This document shows positions 8,859-18,057 of a stretch of 64,000 nt of DNA, in pieces; the stretch's first letter is position 1, and the number at the start of each line of letters is the position of its first letter. This DNA comes from Bdellovibrionales bacterium (GTDB lineage Bacteria > Bdellovibrionota > UBA1018 > CAIMNF01). The stretch is taken from the NCBI GenBank assembly GCA_947462765.1, contig CANHQK010000005.1:1-64000 (forward strand), written 5' to 3'. A program made the position numbers and the translations under genes. Below the pieces are notes generated by a model, which worked only from the letters and a program-made list of their open reading frames with translations, was not told the origin of the DNA and ran no database searches.

Positions 8859-10381
8859 GGTGCCACCTCCGACGTGGAATAAGAAGAGGTGTACTGGACG
8901 AGTTCGTCGTTCTTTTCGGCAAAGTGAGGGTCATGTACCAATTCACCCGAAAGGGAGAGTGAGGTCGATCCGGTGATCCTGACAGAAAGGAAACGCCCGA
9001 GGTGGTTACGGGGACTATCATCGATAAAATTAACGACCCGATTACAGGAGGTCCGCCCGGTCCAAACCCGGCCACTTCCGCCTTCCGGAATGAGGTTCTG
9101 GTTTTTGGCGATACCCTCGACCAACACCTCGAGCACCTGGCCCACTCTTGATGCATAGGTCTTTTTGGCAATCTTCAGCTGATGTGCCAGCAATTCGTTC
9201 AGACGTCGATTCTTTGTCTCAGCCGGGACATCGTCTACCATCCTTGAAGCGCGGGTTCCCGGCCTCGGAGAGTAAGCGAAAGCGTAGATATTGTCGTATT
9301 CGATCGCATCAAGGAGGGCGATCGTCTCCAGAAACTCCTCCTCGGTCTCTGTCGGGAATCCGACGATCAGGTCAGTGGAGAGCCCGATACCGGGACAGAG
9401 CTCCTTCAAACGCTTCATCTGTGAGATGTAATGTTCAATGCGGTGATGGCGCCCCATTTTGGTCAGCACCCGATTCGAACCGGATTGGACCGGCAGATGA
9501 AGGTGCCGAGCAAGCTTGGCGACTCCACCCTGCTCCACCGGAGCATAACAGGCGATCAGCTCATCGCTGAAATCGAGCGGATGCGATGAAGTGAAGCGGA
9601 TCCGCTTCAGGCGGGTCAGGCGCGGATCACGGTCGATCGCATAGAGCAATTGGGGGAAGTTCTCCTCACCCGCCCTGGGCCCCACTCTTCCGATGGGATT
9701 GTTCAACTCACGGGGTTCGTAACCCTCGGTATTGGGATTGCCCTTCCCGAATGAGTTCACATTCTGCCCGAGCAGGGTGATTTCACGGACTCCTTTTTCG
9801 ACCAGACCGGCAAGATCATCGAGAACCTCACGGATGGTGCGCGATTTTTCGCGGCCGCGGGTGAAGGGCACGATGCAGTAAGTGCAGTATTTATCACAAC
9901 CCTTCATGATGTTGACAAACGCCTGGGCTTTGGAGCCATGGACTTTGGTACGGGTCGAGTAGGCCAAAGTCTTGTCGAATTCGACCTGAACGAAATGTCG
10001 TTGCCCACTCTGTGCGCGGTGAACCATTTCCGGAAGCTGGTCAATGGCGTCGGGACCGAAAACGAAATCGAGATAAGGTGCACGTCTGAACACTTCGCCC
10101 TTGTCGAGCTGGCCGACGCAACCTCCGAGAGCAATGACCGGGTTTTTGGCATTCGGACCGCGCTTCAGGACCTGCTGTTCACCCAGGTAGGAGACGGCTT
10201 TGTGAACGGCTTTGTCCCGCACGGAGCACCCGTTGATGATGATCACATCAGCCTCGGCAGGGTTCTCTGTCGGGGTCATTCCCTGCTCACCCATGAGAGC
10301 GATCATCCGTTCTGTATCGGCCACGTTCATCTGGCAGCCGAAAGTCTTCACCAATACTTTTTTATTCTCGTTCGTTTCCAT
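8855..10381 (-). CDS. miaB: tRNA-2-methylthio-N6-dimethylallyladenosine synthase
   Basis: 508 residues. The N-terminal UPF0004 domain has KTFGCQMNVADTERM and two further cluster cysteines (NGCSVRDKA, GGCVGQ). The radical-SAM core has CDKYCTYCIVP (Cx3Cx2C), and a C-terminal TRAM-like region follows (about 410-485). MiaB adds the methylthio group to position 37 of tRNAs reading UNN codons. The Gln in GCQMN and the overall pattern favour MiaB over RimO or MtaB. The start is supported by GGAGG four bases before the ATG. It appears to be the first gene of the miaB-carbonic anhydrase-dnaE run. The C-terminus extends beyond typical MiaB by a Ser/Thr-rich tail. Confidence 0.95.
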   Translation of the reverse strand: METNENKKVLVKTFGCQMNVADTERMIALMGEQGMTPTENPAEADVIIINGCSVRDKAVHKAVSYLGEQQVLKRGPNAKNPVIALGGCVGQLDKGEVFRRAPYLDFVFGPDAIDQLPEMVHRAQSGQRHFVQVEFDKTLAYSTRTKVHGSKAQAFVNIMKGCDKYCTYCIVPFTRGREKSRTIREVLDDLAGLVEKGVREITLLGQNVNSFGKGNPNTEGYEPRELNNPIGRVGPRAGEENFPQLLYAIDRDPRLTRLKRIRFTSSHPLDFSDELIACYAPVEQGGVAKLARHLHLPVQSGSNRVLTKMGRHHRIEHYISQMKRLKELCPGIGLSTDLIVGFPTETEEEFLETIALLDAIEYDNIYAFAYSPRPGTRASRMVDDVPAETKNRRLNELLAHQLKIAKKTYASRVGQVLEVLVEGIAKNQNLIPEGGSGRVWTGRTSCNRVVNFIDDSPRNHLGRFLSVRITGSTSLSLSGELVHDPHFAEKNDELVQYTSSYSTSEVAP

Positions 10382-10565
10382 ATTTCCTCCCCGGAGAACC
10401 GGCTGTAAAATCCGCTCCGAGATTGTTAAGGTCGAAGGCCAAGGAATAGCACACTAAAGGGCCAAAAACACCCGCTGCTCCAGGAAATTTACGCACTGCA
10501 AATTCAATGACTTCCGAAGGTTTTTCTTGCCCTGCGGCACGATCTTTTGTTAGAACCGGGCCTCC
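10382..10565. promoter_or_regulatory. Intergenic region between divergent miaB and mutS
   Basis: This 184-base region separates two divergent operons, so it must hold promoters for both. On the plus strand TTGCCC followed 17 bases later by TTAGAA is a possible weak sigma-70-type pair ending just before mutS. No clear operator or RNA structure was seen. Confidence 0.35.
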
Positions 10566-13178
10566 ATGACTTACCGGCTCGATCCCAATTCGCCTGAATG
10601 CTCCACGCCCCTCATGAAGCAATTCGTGCGACTCAAGCAGGAAGCCGGAGATGCGTTCCTTTTTTTCAGGATGGGAGACTTCTACGAGCTCTTCGCTGAA
10701 GACGCCGTCGCGGCCGCCCCTCTTCTGGGTGTGACGCTGACCTCCCGGGACAAGCGGAGTGAAAATCCGATGCCCATGGCCGGGGTGCCCTTTCATAGCG
10801 CCACAAATTACATCCAGAAAATCCTGAACGCCGGAAAAAAGGTGGCGATTGCTGAACAGATCCTTCCCGAGGGAATGACCGCAGACCAGATCAAGGGGAT
10901 CGTCGACAGGAAAATCATCCGAACCTTCAGTCCTGCTGTCCAGTTCGAGCTCGGTCGGAATCAGCAATCCAACTACCTGGCCTGCTTGGTTCCGACTTCT
11001 GATAAGCGCCAAGTCTTGGCACTCCTTGAGCCGGCCACAGGTGAACTCAGAGTTTCTGACCCCCTCGACACGGCGCAATTGCTCCAGGATCCCACTTTGA
11101 GAGAAATCCGGCACTTCTTGAACTCCGGGAAAACGCCCAATGAGGTTCTTGCAGTCCTCGAGAATTCCGAGCACACCCTGATCGAGGAAGTAGCACCGAA
11201 TCTTGTTTCAGCCGTCGATGTAGATCCTTTTTTGAAAGTCCAGTTCGACAGGCAAGTGCTTCCGGTTCTCCTCGCGACTGAGGCGGCATCAAGGGCCGTT
11301 GCAATATTGGTCCGCTATGTTCTGAAATCGCAGGGAATCGAACGACTTCCCCACCTTCATGAACCGAAACCCCTTCATGAGAGCGATCGTCTCAAGACCG
11401 GCCCGGAGACTCTCCGGCACCTCGACCTCGAAGATCTTTTTCGTTTTGTCGACCGGACCGCGACATCGATGGGTTCTAGAAGACTGAAGCCGGAAATCGA
11501 GAGTCCGCTCCGTGATTTGAAGGCGATTCACGACCGGCAAGAGGCGATCCGGGAGCTTGCAGAACGGGCACTCGATGCCCGGCAAATCCATGAAACTTTG
11601 AAAGGCGTCTATGACCTCGACCGGATCCTCGGTCGACTTTCGACCCGCTTGGCTAATCCGCGAGACACCTTTGCGCTGGCCGAAAGTCTTGCTTGTGCCT
11701 TCCGTTTCCGCGCCCTTCTCGGAAGGTTCCAATCCGGGGTGCTACGGTCCCTGGGGTTGCGGTTCGAAGCCGCAGTAGTCGATCTCGAAGAAATCACCGG
11801 ACGAATTCTGAAAATACAAAAACCAGATGCTCCGACTCACACCCGTGAGGGAGGAATATTCGAGACAGGAGCCGATTCTGAGCTCGATCGTTTGCTCGAG
11901 CTGACCCGTGATGGGGAAAAATTCTTGCTCGAACTCGAGACTCGGGAGAGGGAGACGACAGGAATTTCGTCTCTCAAAGTGAAATACAACCGTGTATTCG
12001 GTTACTTTATCGAGATTTCGAGTGCCAACCTCAAGCATGTTCCGGATCGCTACCAGCGTAAGCAGACCATGGTCGGAGGCGAGCGTTTTTTCACCGAGGA
12101 GCTTAAAAAATTCGAAGAAGAAATCCTGTCCGCTTCAAGCCGGCAGCGGGCACTCGAATCCAAGCTCTTCGAAAAACTGGTCGAAGAATTGCTCGGCCAC
12201 TCAGGGGTCTTGAAGTCCCTTTCCGACACTATCGGGGAACTCGATGCCTGGCTCAGTCTGTCCTTCCTCGCTGCCCGGCCTGGATGGTGCTTCCCCCGTT
12301 TGGATGACAGTCTCGACCTCAAACTCGAGGGATCCCGACATCCGGTCGTGGAGGATTCACTCGCCGGGGATTTCGTTCCGAACGATCTGGAACTGAGCAC
12401 ATCCACCCGGACCCTCATCATCACCGGCCCGAACATGGGCGGTAAATCCACCTTGATGCGCCAAGTGGCACAGATCCTCCTACTCGGGCAGGCCGGGGCA
12501 CCCGTTCCCGCAAGATCAGCCAGTTGGGGAGTTTTCCATTCGCTCTATACCCGCATCGGAGCTCAGGATGCCATTGCCAAGGGTCAGAGTACCTTCATGG
12601 TGGAAATGGTGGAACTCGCGCACATCCTCAAGCATGCGGATGAGCGTTCATTCATTGTTTTGGATGAAATCGGGCGGGGTACGAGCACTTTCGACGGAAT
12701 GAGCGTGGCACGGGCAAGCCTTGAGTATTTGCACAGGAATTCCGGCGCTAGGATTGTTTTCGCCACTCATTATCACGAACTCACCGAGCTTGAGGCCGGG
12801 CTCCCCGGCCTGAAAAACGCCTACATGAAGGTTCTCGATGAGCGCGGAAAACTCACTTTCCTCTACGAGATGGCTTTGGGGCGCTCATCAAAAAGTTTCG
12901 GCATTCAAGTGGCCGAACTCGCGGGTCTTCCAAAACCGGTGATCAAACAGGCTTGGGAGATCCTGAAGGAACTCGAGTCCCAGGGTGCCGGTTCTGCATC
13001 ATCCCAACTGTCCCTTTTCGCACCTGTGCCGGAAGAGCCGGTCTCCTCCAAGCCGGACGCCATCCCCCACGCTTTCCTTGATGAACTCAGAAGCCTCGAC
13101 CCGGACTCTCTCCGTCCAATCGATGCCCTACAAAAGCTTGCCGATTGGAAGCTCAGGCTCGAGTCGGGGGAAACATGA
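10566..13178 (+). CDS. mutS: DNA mismatch repair protein MutS
   Basis: 870 residues, normal length. The mismatch-binding N-terminal domain has GDFYELF, carrying the Phe-x-Glu that stacks on mispaired bases. Connector, lever and clamp domains follow. The ATPase domain has the Walker A GPNMGGKST, the Walker B region FIVLDEIGRGTSTFDG and the ATHYHEL motif. MutS recognises mismatches and recruits MutL; neither mutL nor mutH lies in this window. The stop overlaps the start of a secreted protease gene (ATGA), an unexpected partner that is probably only co-transcribed. Confidence 0.97.
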   Translation: MTYRLDPNSPECSTPLMKQFVRLKQEAGDAFLFFRMGDFYELFAEDAVAAAPLLGVTLTSRDKRSENPMPMAGVPFHSATNYIQKILNAGKKVAIAEQILPEGMTADQIKGIVDRKIIRTFSPAVQFELGRNQQSNYLACLVPTSDKRQVLALLEPATGELRVSDPLDTAQLLQDPTLREIRHFLNSGKTPNEVLAVLENSEHTLIEEVAPNLVSAVDVDPFLKVQFDRQVLPVLLATEAASRAVAILVRYVLKSQGIERLPHLHEPKPLHESDRLKTGPETLRHLDLEDLFRFVDRTATSMGSRRLKPEIESPLRDLKAIHDRQEAIRELAERALDARQIHETLKGVYDLDRILGRLSTRLANPRDTFALAESLACAFRFRALLGRFQSGVLRSLGLRFEAAVVDLEEITGRILKIQKPDAPTHTREGGIFETGADSELDRLLELTRDGEKFLLELETRERETTGISSLKVKYNRVFGYFIEISSANLKHVPDRYQRKQTMVGGERFFTEELKKFEEEILSASSRQRALESKLFEKLVEELLGHSGVLKSLSDTIGELDAWLSLSFLAARPGWCFPRLDDSLDLKLEGSRHPVVEDSLAGDFVPNDLELSTSTRTLIITGPNMGGKSTLMRQVAQILLLGQAGAPVPARSASWGVFHSLYTRIGAQDAIAKGQSTFMVEMVELAHILKHADERSFIVLDEIGRGTSTFDGMSVARASLEYLHRNSGARIVFATHYHELTELEAGLPGLKNAYMKVLDERGKLTFLYEMALGRSSKSFGIQVAELAGLPKPVIKQAWEILKELESQGAGSASSQLSLFAPVPEEPVSSKPDAIPHAFLDELRSLDPDSLRPIDALQKLADWKLRLESGET

Positions 13179-13927
13179 TCCGCAATCGCGTCCTGCTTGC
13201 CCTGACTTGGATTTTGCTCGGAGCGAAGAGCGGATTCGCGACACCTTCCCTGATCGGAGAGGGCATCGTGCGGGTCTCGGAAAAGGACCATCCTTCACTT
13301 TGCAGGATTTCCATTTTCATTGAAACAGAGGAAGGTGAGATCGAGGCTCTCTGCAGCGGGAGTCTGATCTCTGAGAACACCATTCTCACCTCAGCACACT
13401 GTTTCCAACGGAACCGACAGCACTCAGCGACCGTGACCTGCGGTGGGAATTGGCTTGGCAGGGTGAAGCGCTACCGACTTCCCGTGGATTCAGACTGGGT
13501 GGACCCAGAGCATCCACTTGCAGCGCATGATGTGGCCGTGATCGAGACGCGAAGACGGAGCAAGACCACTCCCCTGACTCAGGCCCGGACACCGACGGAT
13601 TGGTTTGAGGAAGACGGTAGACTCAAGAATTCGGTCAACTGCCGAATTGCTGGGTTCGGAATGAATGAATACGGAAAATCGGGCCCATTACTTTTCGGAT
13701 ATCCTTCGGATGTGGAGTATTATCTCGAAGATGGCTTGATTCATATGGTACCGGTCTCAGGTTGGCTCAAGACCTCAGCTAATCCGGGGGACTCGGGGGG
13801 CCCTCTCCTCTGCCACCACCCCGGATCTCCTGAAGAAATCATCGGAATTACGCAATCTTACAGATATTTCGAGAAAAAGAACCAACGCCTGGAGAATTTA
13901 TTTGTTCCAGCATGGACCAGGCTCTGA
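13175..13927 (+). CDS. Secreted trypsin-like serine protease (S1 family)
   Basis: The ORF track starts at 13145, but ATG at 13175 is preferred. It overlaps the mutS stop as ATGA, has GGGGGAAAC before it, and begins a signal peptide (MIRNRVLLALTWILLGAKSGFA). The 250-residue product carries the complete chymotrypsin-fold triad: His in TSAHC, Asp in AHDVAVIE, Ser in GDSGGPLL. An N-terminal IGEGIVRV may correspond to the activation site of zymogens, which is inference. It should act in the periplasm or outside the cell. Extra cysteines (CRISIF, LCSGS, CRIAGF, LLCHH) suggest disulfides. Confidence 0.9.
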   Translation: MIRNRVLLALTWILLGAKSGFATPSLIGEGIVRVSEKDHPSLCRISIFIETEEGEIEALCSGSLISENTILTSAHCFQRNRQHSATVTCGGNWLGRVKRYRLPVDSDWVDPEHPLAAHDVAVIETRRRSKTTPLTQARTPTDWFEEDGRLKNSVNCRIAGFGMNEYGKSGPLLFGYPSDVEYYLEDGLIHMVPVSGWLKTSANPGDSGGPLLCHHPGSPEEIIGITQSYRYFEKKNQRLENLFVPAWTRL

Positions 13928-13993
13928 TCCCAATTCCTTGCGGTTTTTGCTGAATCTTGATAGGGTGCGGCAAAATCCAGGAGAACCTGCCCC

Positions 13994-14539
13994 ATGAACT
14001 TGTTCGCTCTGTTTGCCATGTTGATTAGCTCTACCGCTTTTGCTCAAGTCACCGACCGTGCCGGTGAGAGCTATCATGAGTTTTCTGCCTCAATCAAGGT
14101 CGCAAATGGAGAAACCAAGAACATCATTTTCAAGATCAACACCCAGGTGCGCGTGGACCGTTTCGGTGATCCCGAGATTCCTTCTCACGGGCACTACGAT
14201 TATGTGCTGACCGGCAGCCTGATCGAACAAGGCAAATCATGTAAATTCGAAGCGCTTCTCACTCAAGGAGAGGGTGAGGCTTTGAGTACGGACGAAGTCC
14301 GGGCCACAGGCAAAGATCGAAGCGATACCATCCGACTCTGCTCAGGGCTTTCTCTCACGATTCAATCCGTCCGAGCTCTTCTGATCACCGGTGACTCCCG
14401 TGGGGTCTTGACGGCACCCGGGCTCTCCCTCCCGATCGGTGAAGGAGTCATCCGCTATGTCGCGCGCCGTACGATTGAAGAACCGCGATGTTCGGACCCC
14501 TGGCACTGCGCGCCGGATTACACTGGCCCTGGACGCTGA
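13994..14539 (+). CDS. Small secreted protein of unknown function
   Basis: 181 residues with a clear signal peptide (MNLFALFAMLISSTAFAQ, cleavage after AFA) and a good ribosome-binding site, AGGAGAACC. The mature protein is predicted beta-rich. Three or four cysteines (KSCKFEA, RLCSGL, PRCSDPWHC) probably form disulfides. I do not recognise a domain. It follows the secreted protease by 66 bases and may share its transcript. Its last 22 bases overlap the 3' end of mutY on the other strand. Confidence 0.7.
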   Translation: MNLFALFAMLISSTAFAQVTDRAGESYHEFSASIKVANGETKNIIFKINTQVRVDRFGDPEIPSHGHYDYVLTGSLIEQGKSCKFEALLTQGEGEALSTDEVRATGKDRSDTIRLCSGLSLTIQSVRALLITGDSRGVLTAPGLSLPIGEGVIRYVARRTIEEPRCSDPWHCAPDYTGPGR

Positions 14540-15555
14540 TCGATCTCTTGCCGCAGTCGGATGAGCGCCCTCCGTGTCGGCGCCGGCACAGCAGGCAATT
14601 CATTCAAAGAAAACCACTCATAACCCGATTTGAGGCTGAGGCGTGAAACCCGGTAAGCCCGGTGCTGTCGATTGATCCGGTGACGGGTGACGGCGTAGGA
14701 CGAAGACCACTCCGCTAAAAGAGCATTGTCACGGCCCAACGCCACGGAGCCAGAGGGGGGGAAATCCCAGAGTCCGCGCCTCCATGGGCCCGAGGAATTC
14801 TGTTTCAGGACCACCTCGCACTTCCTTCCGTCCCGGCGATAGAGGATCCAGACTTCCTCTGCAACCTTCAGCACTTCGGCTTTTTTCTTTTTCACCGGAT
14901 AACGAGAAGGATCTGTCTTTCCACGGCAGTTCCGACGGATCGGACACTCCTCACAACGGGGATTCCGCGGCGTGCAGATCAAGGCCCCGAGCTCCATCAA
15001 ACCTTGATTGATGGTTTCAGGTTCGACCTCAAGCACCTCCACCCACTTGCGCGCATGTTTCCAGATCTCCGCATGCCGGGGATCCGAATTTTCAATGGCA
15101 TAGAACCGCGACATGACACGTACTACATTGCCATCCACAATCGGCTCACGAAGACCAAGTGCAATCGAGCACACCGCTCCGGCGGTATAAGGTCCGACAC
15201 CTGGAATCTCGAGCCAGTCTTTACGACTCCCGGGATACCCTTTTCCGGCACGCAAACGTCCAGCCAGAGAACGGGCGCCCGCATGGAGATTCCGGGCCCG
15301 GGAGTAATAACCCAGCCCCGCCCACAACCGCAACACCTCATCCACCGGTGCGTCGGCCAGATCTTCCAAAGCAGGAAATTTATCGAGAAAGGCCTCGAAA
15401 TAGGGAATGACTGTTTTGACCTGCGTTTGCTGAAGCATGATCTCGGACAACCAGATGCGGTATGGATCGCGGTCCCGTCGCCACGGGAGGTCGCGTGCAT
15501 TCCGTCGATACCAATCCCCGAGTTTCCGAACCGTGTTGACGCTCATCCACCTCAT
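14518..15555 (-). CDS. mutY: A/G-specific adenine glycosylase
   Basis: 345 residues. The helix-hairpin-helix domain has the segment LEIPGVGPYTAGAVCSIALG with a following catalytic Asp in IVDGNVVRV. The 4Fe-4S ligands are CTPRNPRCEECPIRRNC (Cx6Cx2Cx5C). A C-terminal NUDIX-like domain (about 230-335) recognises 8-oxoguanine. MutY removes adenine mispaired with 8-oxoG. The start may be the ATG shown or the in-frame ATG three codons later (MSVNTVRK). It diverges from the amidase gene with only 17 bases between listed starts and overlaps the preceding gene's 3' end. Confidence 0.95.
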   Translation of the reverse strand: MRWMSVNTVRKLGDWYRRNARDLPWRRDRDPYRIWLSEIMLQQTQVKTVIPYFEAFLDKFPALEDLADAPVDEVLRLWAGLGYYSRARNLHAGARSLAGRLRAGKGYPGSRKDWLEIPGVGPYTAGAVCSIALGLREPIVDGNVVRVMSRFYAIENSDPRHAEIWKHARKWVEVLEVEPETINQGLMELGALICTPRNPRCEECPIRRNCRGKTDPSRYPVKKKKAEVLKVAEEVWILYRRDGRKCEVVLKQNSSGPWRRGLWDFPPSGSVALGRDNALLAEWSSSYAVTRHRINRQHRAYRVSRLSLKSGYEWFSLNELPAVPAPTRRALIRLRQEIDQRPGPV

Positions 15556-15572
15556 GATACCCTAAGCCTCAC

Positions 15573-16415
15573 GTGGGAATCATCCGGAAACAGACCGCTT
15601 TTTTCACCGTAATGATCTCGCTCCTCATGTCCGTAGAGGGGCTCGCATCAGAACGTAAATTCACGGTGGTGATCGACCCCGGACATGGGGGCCCGGATAC
15701 GGGAGCGGTCCACAAGCAGGTCGGGGATGTGACCCTGACCGAGAAACACTTCACCTTGTTGCTCGCCAGGGATCTCTCCCGCGAGCTGGTCATCCGCGGC
15801 CACAAAGTGGCACTCACCCGGACCGACGACCGTGAAGTCCTGCTGAGTGATCGGACGGCACTGGCCAACAAGCTCCGCGCTGACGTATTCATCTCGATCC
15901 ACATGAACTCCAGCAATGACACCGTCCGGTCGGGAGGAGTGGAAACCTTCATCCTGAACCATGCCACGGATGACACCTCCAAGCGCCTGGCCGACCTCGA
16001 AAACGCGGTATTGAAGGGATCACAGGCTAATGCTGCCTCGGGCTCGAACCACGTATCGCTGATCATGAAAGACCTCATTCTCGATTCGAATCTGGCACCA
16101 TCGAAAGAGCTAGCCTGCTCGGTACAAGCCCGAATCAAGCATGCGGCGACCGACCGTGGGGTCAAGCAAGCCTTATTCTACGTTCTCCTCGGCACGGACA
16201 TGCCGAGCATCCTGATCGAATCCGGATTCATGAACTTGAAGGAAGACCGGGACCGGATCCTGTTCCGGCAATCCCGCATGACTCTGGCCGCAGAGATCGC
16301 AGCGGCAGTTGACGATTACCGGCTCAAACGCACGCCTAAAAAATGCAGGATTCGCAGCGAAAAGCAGTTCATTCGAAAAGAAGAACCCACCCCGCGGCCC
16401 AAAGACAGGATCTGA
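15573..16415 (+). CDS. N-acetylmuramoyl-L-alanine amidase (Amidase_3)
   Basis: 280 residues with a GTG start and an N-terminal hydrophobic export signal (about residues 8-25). An internal ATG (MISLLMSVEG) is a possible alternative start. The Amidase_3 zinc site is complete: His in DPGHGGPDTGAV, Glu in TEKHF, His in ISIHMNSS and the catalytic Glu in LIESGFMN. The enzyme cleaves the amide bond between MurNAc and the stem peptide in the periplasm, for septum splitting or wall remodelling. There is no AMIN or LysM domain, so targeting is unknown. It ends 7 bases from the convergent thioesterase gene. Confidence 0.9.
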   Translation: MGIIRKQTAFFTVMISLLMSVEGLASERKFTVVIDPGHGGPDTGAVHKQVGDVTLTEKHFTLLLARDLSRELVIRGHKVALTRTDDREVLLSDRTALANKLRADVFISIHMNSSNDTVRSGGVETFILNHATDDTSKRLADLENAVLKGSQANAASGSNHVSLIMKDLILDSNLAPSKELACSVQARIKHAATDRGVKQALFYVLLGTDMPSILIESGFMNLKEDRDRILFRQSRMTLAAEIAAAVDDYRLKRTPKKCRIRSEKQFIRKEEPTPRPKDRI

Positions 16416-16422
16416 AAGGCAC

Positions 16423-16929
16423 TCAGGCCTCCATCGACAACCATTTGGTGATGTTTTCGGGAATCTTCGGTGGATCGATGTTCACCCGGATGAGCCGCAA
16501 GGTCTCTTCGGGAGTGATGTTGCGCCCCTGTCCCCTGAAAAGCGTCTTCACGAGTCCCACTGCGACGGTCCGGTTTCCGCGCTCGAAGCGTTGTTCGATA
16601 TAAAACCACTTCTCATCCCAACCGACGACCTTCGTGCGCAATCGATACTTTTGGAATGGCATCAGCGACATCTTGTAACGGATATTGAGTGCCCCAACGA
16701 GTGGCTGCCACCGATGCCGCACCAAAGCTTGAGCAAGATCGGTCCGGATCAGGAGATCGAGCCGCCCGAGATCCATGAGGGACAGATAGCGTCCGTTGTT
16801 CATGTGCAGGTTCAGATCGAGATCGTTCGGAAGCACTCTGAGGTGCAAGACGGACTCTGAAAGCGGATGGAGTTTACGTCTGAAAAAACTCTCGAAAATG
16901 ATCCAAGCCAAGCGGACAAGCAGGTTCAC
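16423..16929 (-). CDS. Thioesterase-like protein (4HBT hot-dog fold)
   Basis: The ORF track starts at 17073, inside holA. The GTG at 16929 overlapping the holA stop (GTGA) is a better start and gives 168 residues beginning VNLLVRLAWIIFES. The hot-dog signature LNLHMNNGRYLSLMDLGRLDLL, with Asp and Asn at the usual active region, matches the YbgC/FcbC and related 4-hydroxybenzoyl-CoA thioesterase-type families. Substrate is unknown; acyl-CoA hydrolysis is the family expectation. It is translationally coupled to holA, probably without functional link. Confidence 0.82.
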   Translation of the reverse strand: MNLLVRLAWIIFESFFRRKLHPLSESVLHLRVLPNDLDLNLHMNNGRYLSLMDLGRLDLLIRTDLAQALVRHRWQPLVGALNIRYKMSLMPFQKYRLRTKVVGWDEKWFYIEQRFERGNRTVAVGLVKTLFRGQGRNITPEETLRLIRVNIDPPKIPENITKWLSMEA

Positions 16930-17933
16930 GGATTTCCTTTCCGGCCGGTGGCCACCAATAGATCGGTCCACAGGCCCGCTGAAAGCAAACGTGTGTTCTT
17001 GAGTGAGAAATCGATTCCGAACAGTCCCTGTTCGAGACGTCTGAGAGAGGCCGAACTCCAGTGCCTCCGCCAACGTTCAAGGTTCTTGAGCAGATACGGA
17101 TTCCGCTTCTCCACCGAGCGACCCCGGGTCTCCTGCTCGAGTACATAAAGTTTTAGATGCCGTAAGTTCCACGAAAGAAGTCCGAGAAAGGGTAACTGAA
17201 CCTCCATATCGGCGCAAAACAGGTGATGAAGACCGAGAGCACGGGGAAGATCCCGACAAAAAATGGAATCGATGAAATCATCCCGTGCGTATGCGCTCAC
17301 TCCGCTCAGGAGGGCTTGAGCACGCAAAGACGTATCCTCCCCGACAAGTTCGAGCTTCGCGAGTTCCTGGTCAACAATGTCCAGGGACCAGGGTTCGAGT
17401 CCCCTGAGAGTGAGACGTTCATTCGGTTCGAGACGGAAACCCCTGCGCTTGGCCAGATAATCCACCCAGGGCTCACGATCCTGTTCCTGCACCTCTTCGC
17501 ACTCGATAACGGCAGCCGATTCCAGAATGGTCTTAGAAGCTTTTTTCCTGCCATCGAAACTCTTGGCCACCAGAATGAGCACACTCTGAAGCTCGTAGGG
17601 GTCAACCGCTTCAGATGGTGGAAGGGGCTTCAAATAATCCCCGAGTGGGTCGAGATTCTTCCAGTCCTCGACATTCCGGACCAGAATCACCCGGACCCCG
17701 CCACCGAGCGAGAAGCCCTGGGTGGCGTCCAGAACCCGCTCCACCCCGACTTCCCCCGCATCCAGTTTTTCAAAATTGAAGGCATTCGGCTCCGCCCCGG
17801 CCAAGGCTCCCCGGAGAATCCGTCGGACCAATTCTCTCGACTTCATCCGCTCGGGGCCATGCAAAAAGTACACGGGACGGACCTTCCCGGATTCCAACTC
17901 TTTTTGAAGGGCCTTGGCCTCGATTTTCGGCAT
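16926..17933 (-). CDS. holA: DNA polymerase III delta subunit
   Basis: 335 residues, the standard HolA length. It begins MPKIEAKALQKELESGKVRPVYFLHGPERM, the typical opening of the delta ATPase-like domain, without a functional Walker A lysine motif, as is normal for delta. Domain III (about 210-335) contains the helical collar. HolA opens the beta clamp within the clamp loader, serving the DnaE polymerase encoded at 4648-8295. The gene diverges from nrdR. Confidence 0.88.
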   Translation of the reverse strand: MPKIEAKALQKELESGKVRPVYFLHGPERMKSRELVRRILRGALAGAEPNAFNFEKLDAGEVGVERVLDATQGFSLGGGVRVILVRNVEDWKNLDPLGDYLKPLPPSEAVDPYELQSVLILVAKSFDGRKKASKTILESAAVIECEEVQEQDREPWVDYLAKRRGFRLEPNERLTLRGLEPWSLDIVDQELAKLELVGEDTSLRAQALLSGVSAYARDDFIDSIFCRDLPRALGLHHLFCADMEVQLPFLGLLSWNLRHLKLYVLEQETRGRSVEKRNPYLLKNLERWRRHWSSASLRRLEQGLFGIDFSLKNTRLLSAGLWTDLLVATGRKGNP

Positions 17934-17998
17934 ACTTTCAAAGATTTATCGGGTATTTCGTCTCTTGGAAAGCGTTTTCTATGCCTGAAATCCGCCCC

Positions 17999-18016
17999 AC
18001 CACAATCCCTTGTGGT
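17999..18016. promoter_or_regulatory. Inverted repeat in the holA/nrdR intergenic region
   Basis: ACCACAATCCCTTGTGGT is a perfect 7-bp inverted repeat with a TCCC centre, located about 42 bases before the nrdR start. It could be an operator or a small hairpin. It does not match the A/T-rich NrdR-box pattern known from ribonucleotide reductase promoters. Confidence 0.4.
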
Positions 18017-18057
18017 TTCCATGGCGGAACGACCCATCTTGTAGTAGGGTTCGGGGC

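Noticed and set aside
10362-11174. 270-residue minus-strand ORF opposite mutS
   Set aside because: Covers the conserved mismatch-binding part of mutS and has no family features.
17999-18016. NrdR box upstream of nrdR
   Set aside because: The inverted repeat ACCACAA...TTGTGGT does not resemble the known A/T-rich NrdR-box consensus.
17223-18044. 273-residue plus-strand ORF opposite holA
   Set aside because: Antisense shadow of holA without motif, signal peptide or ribosome site.
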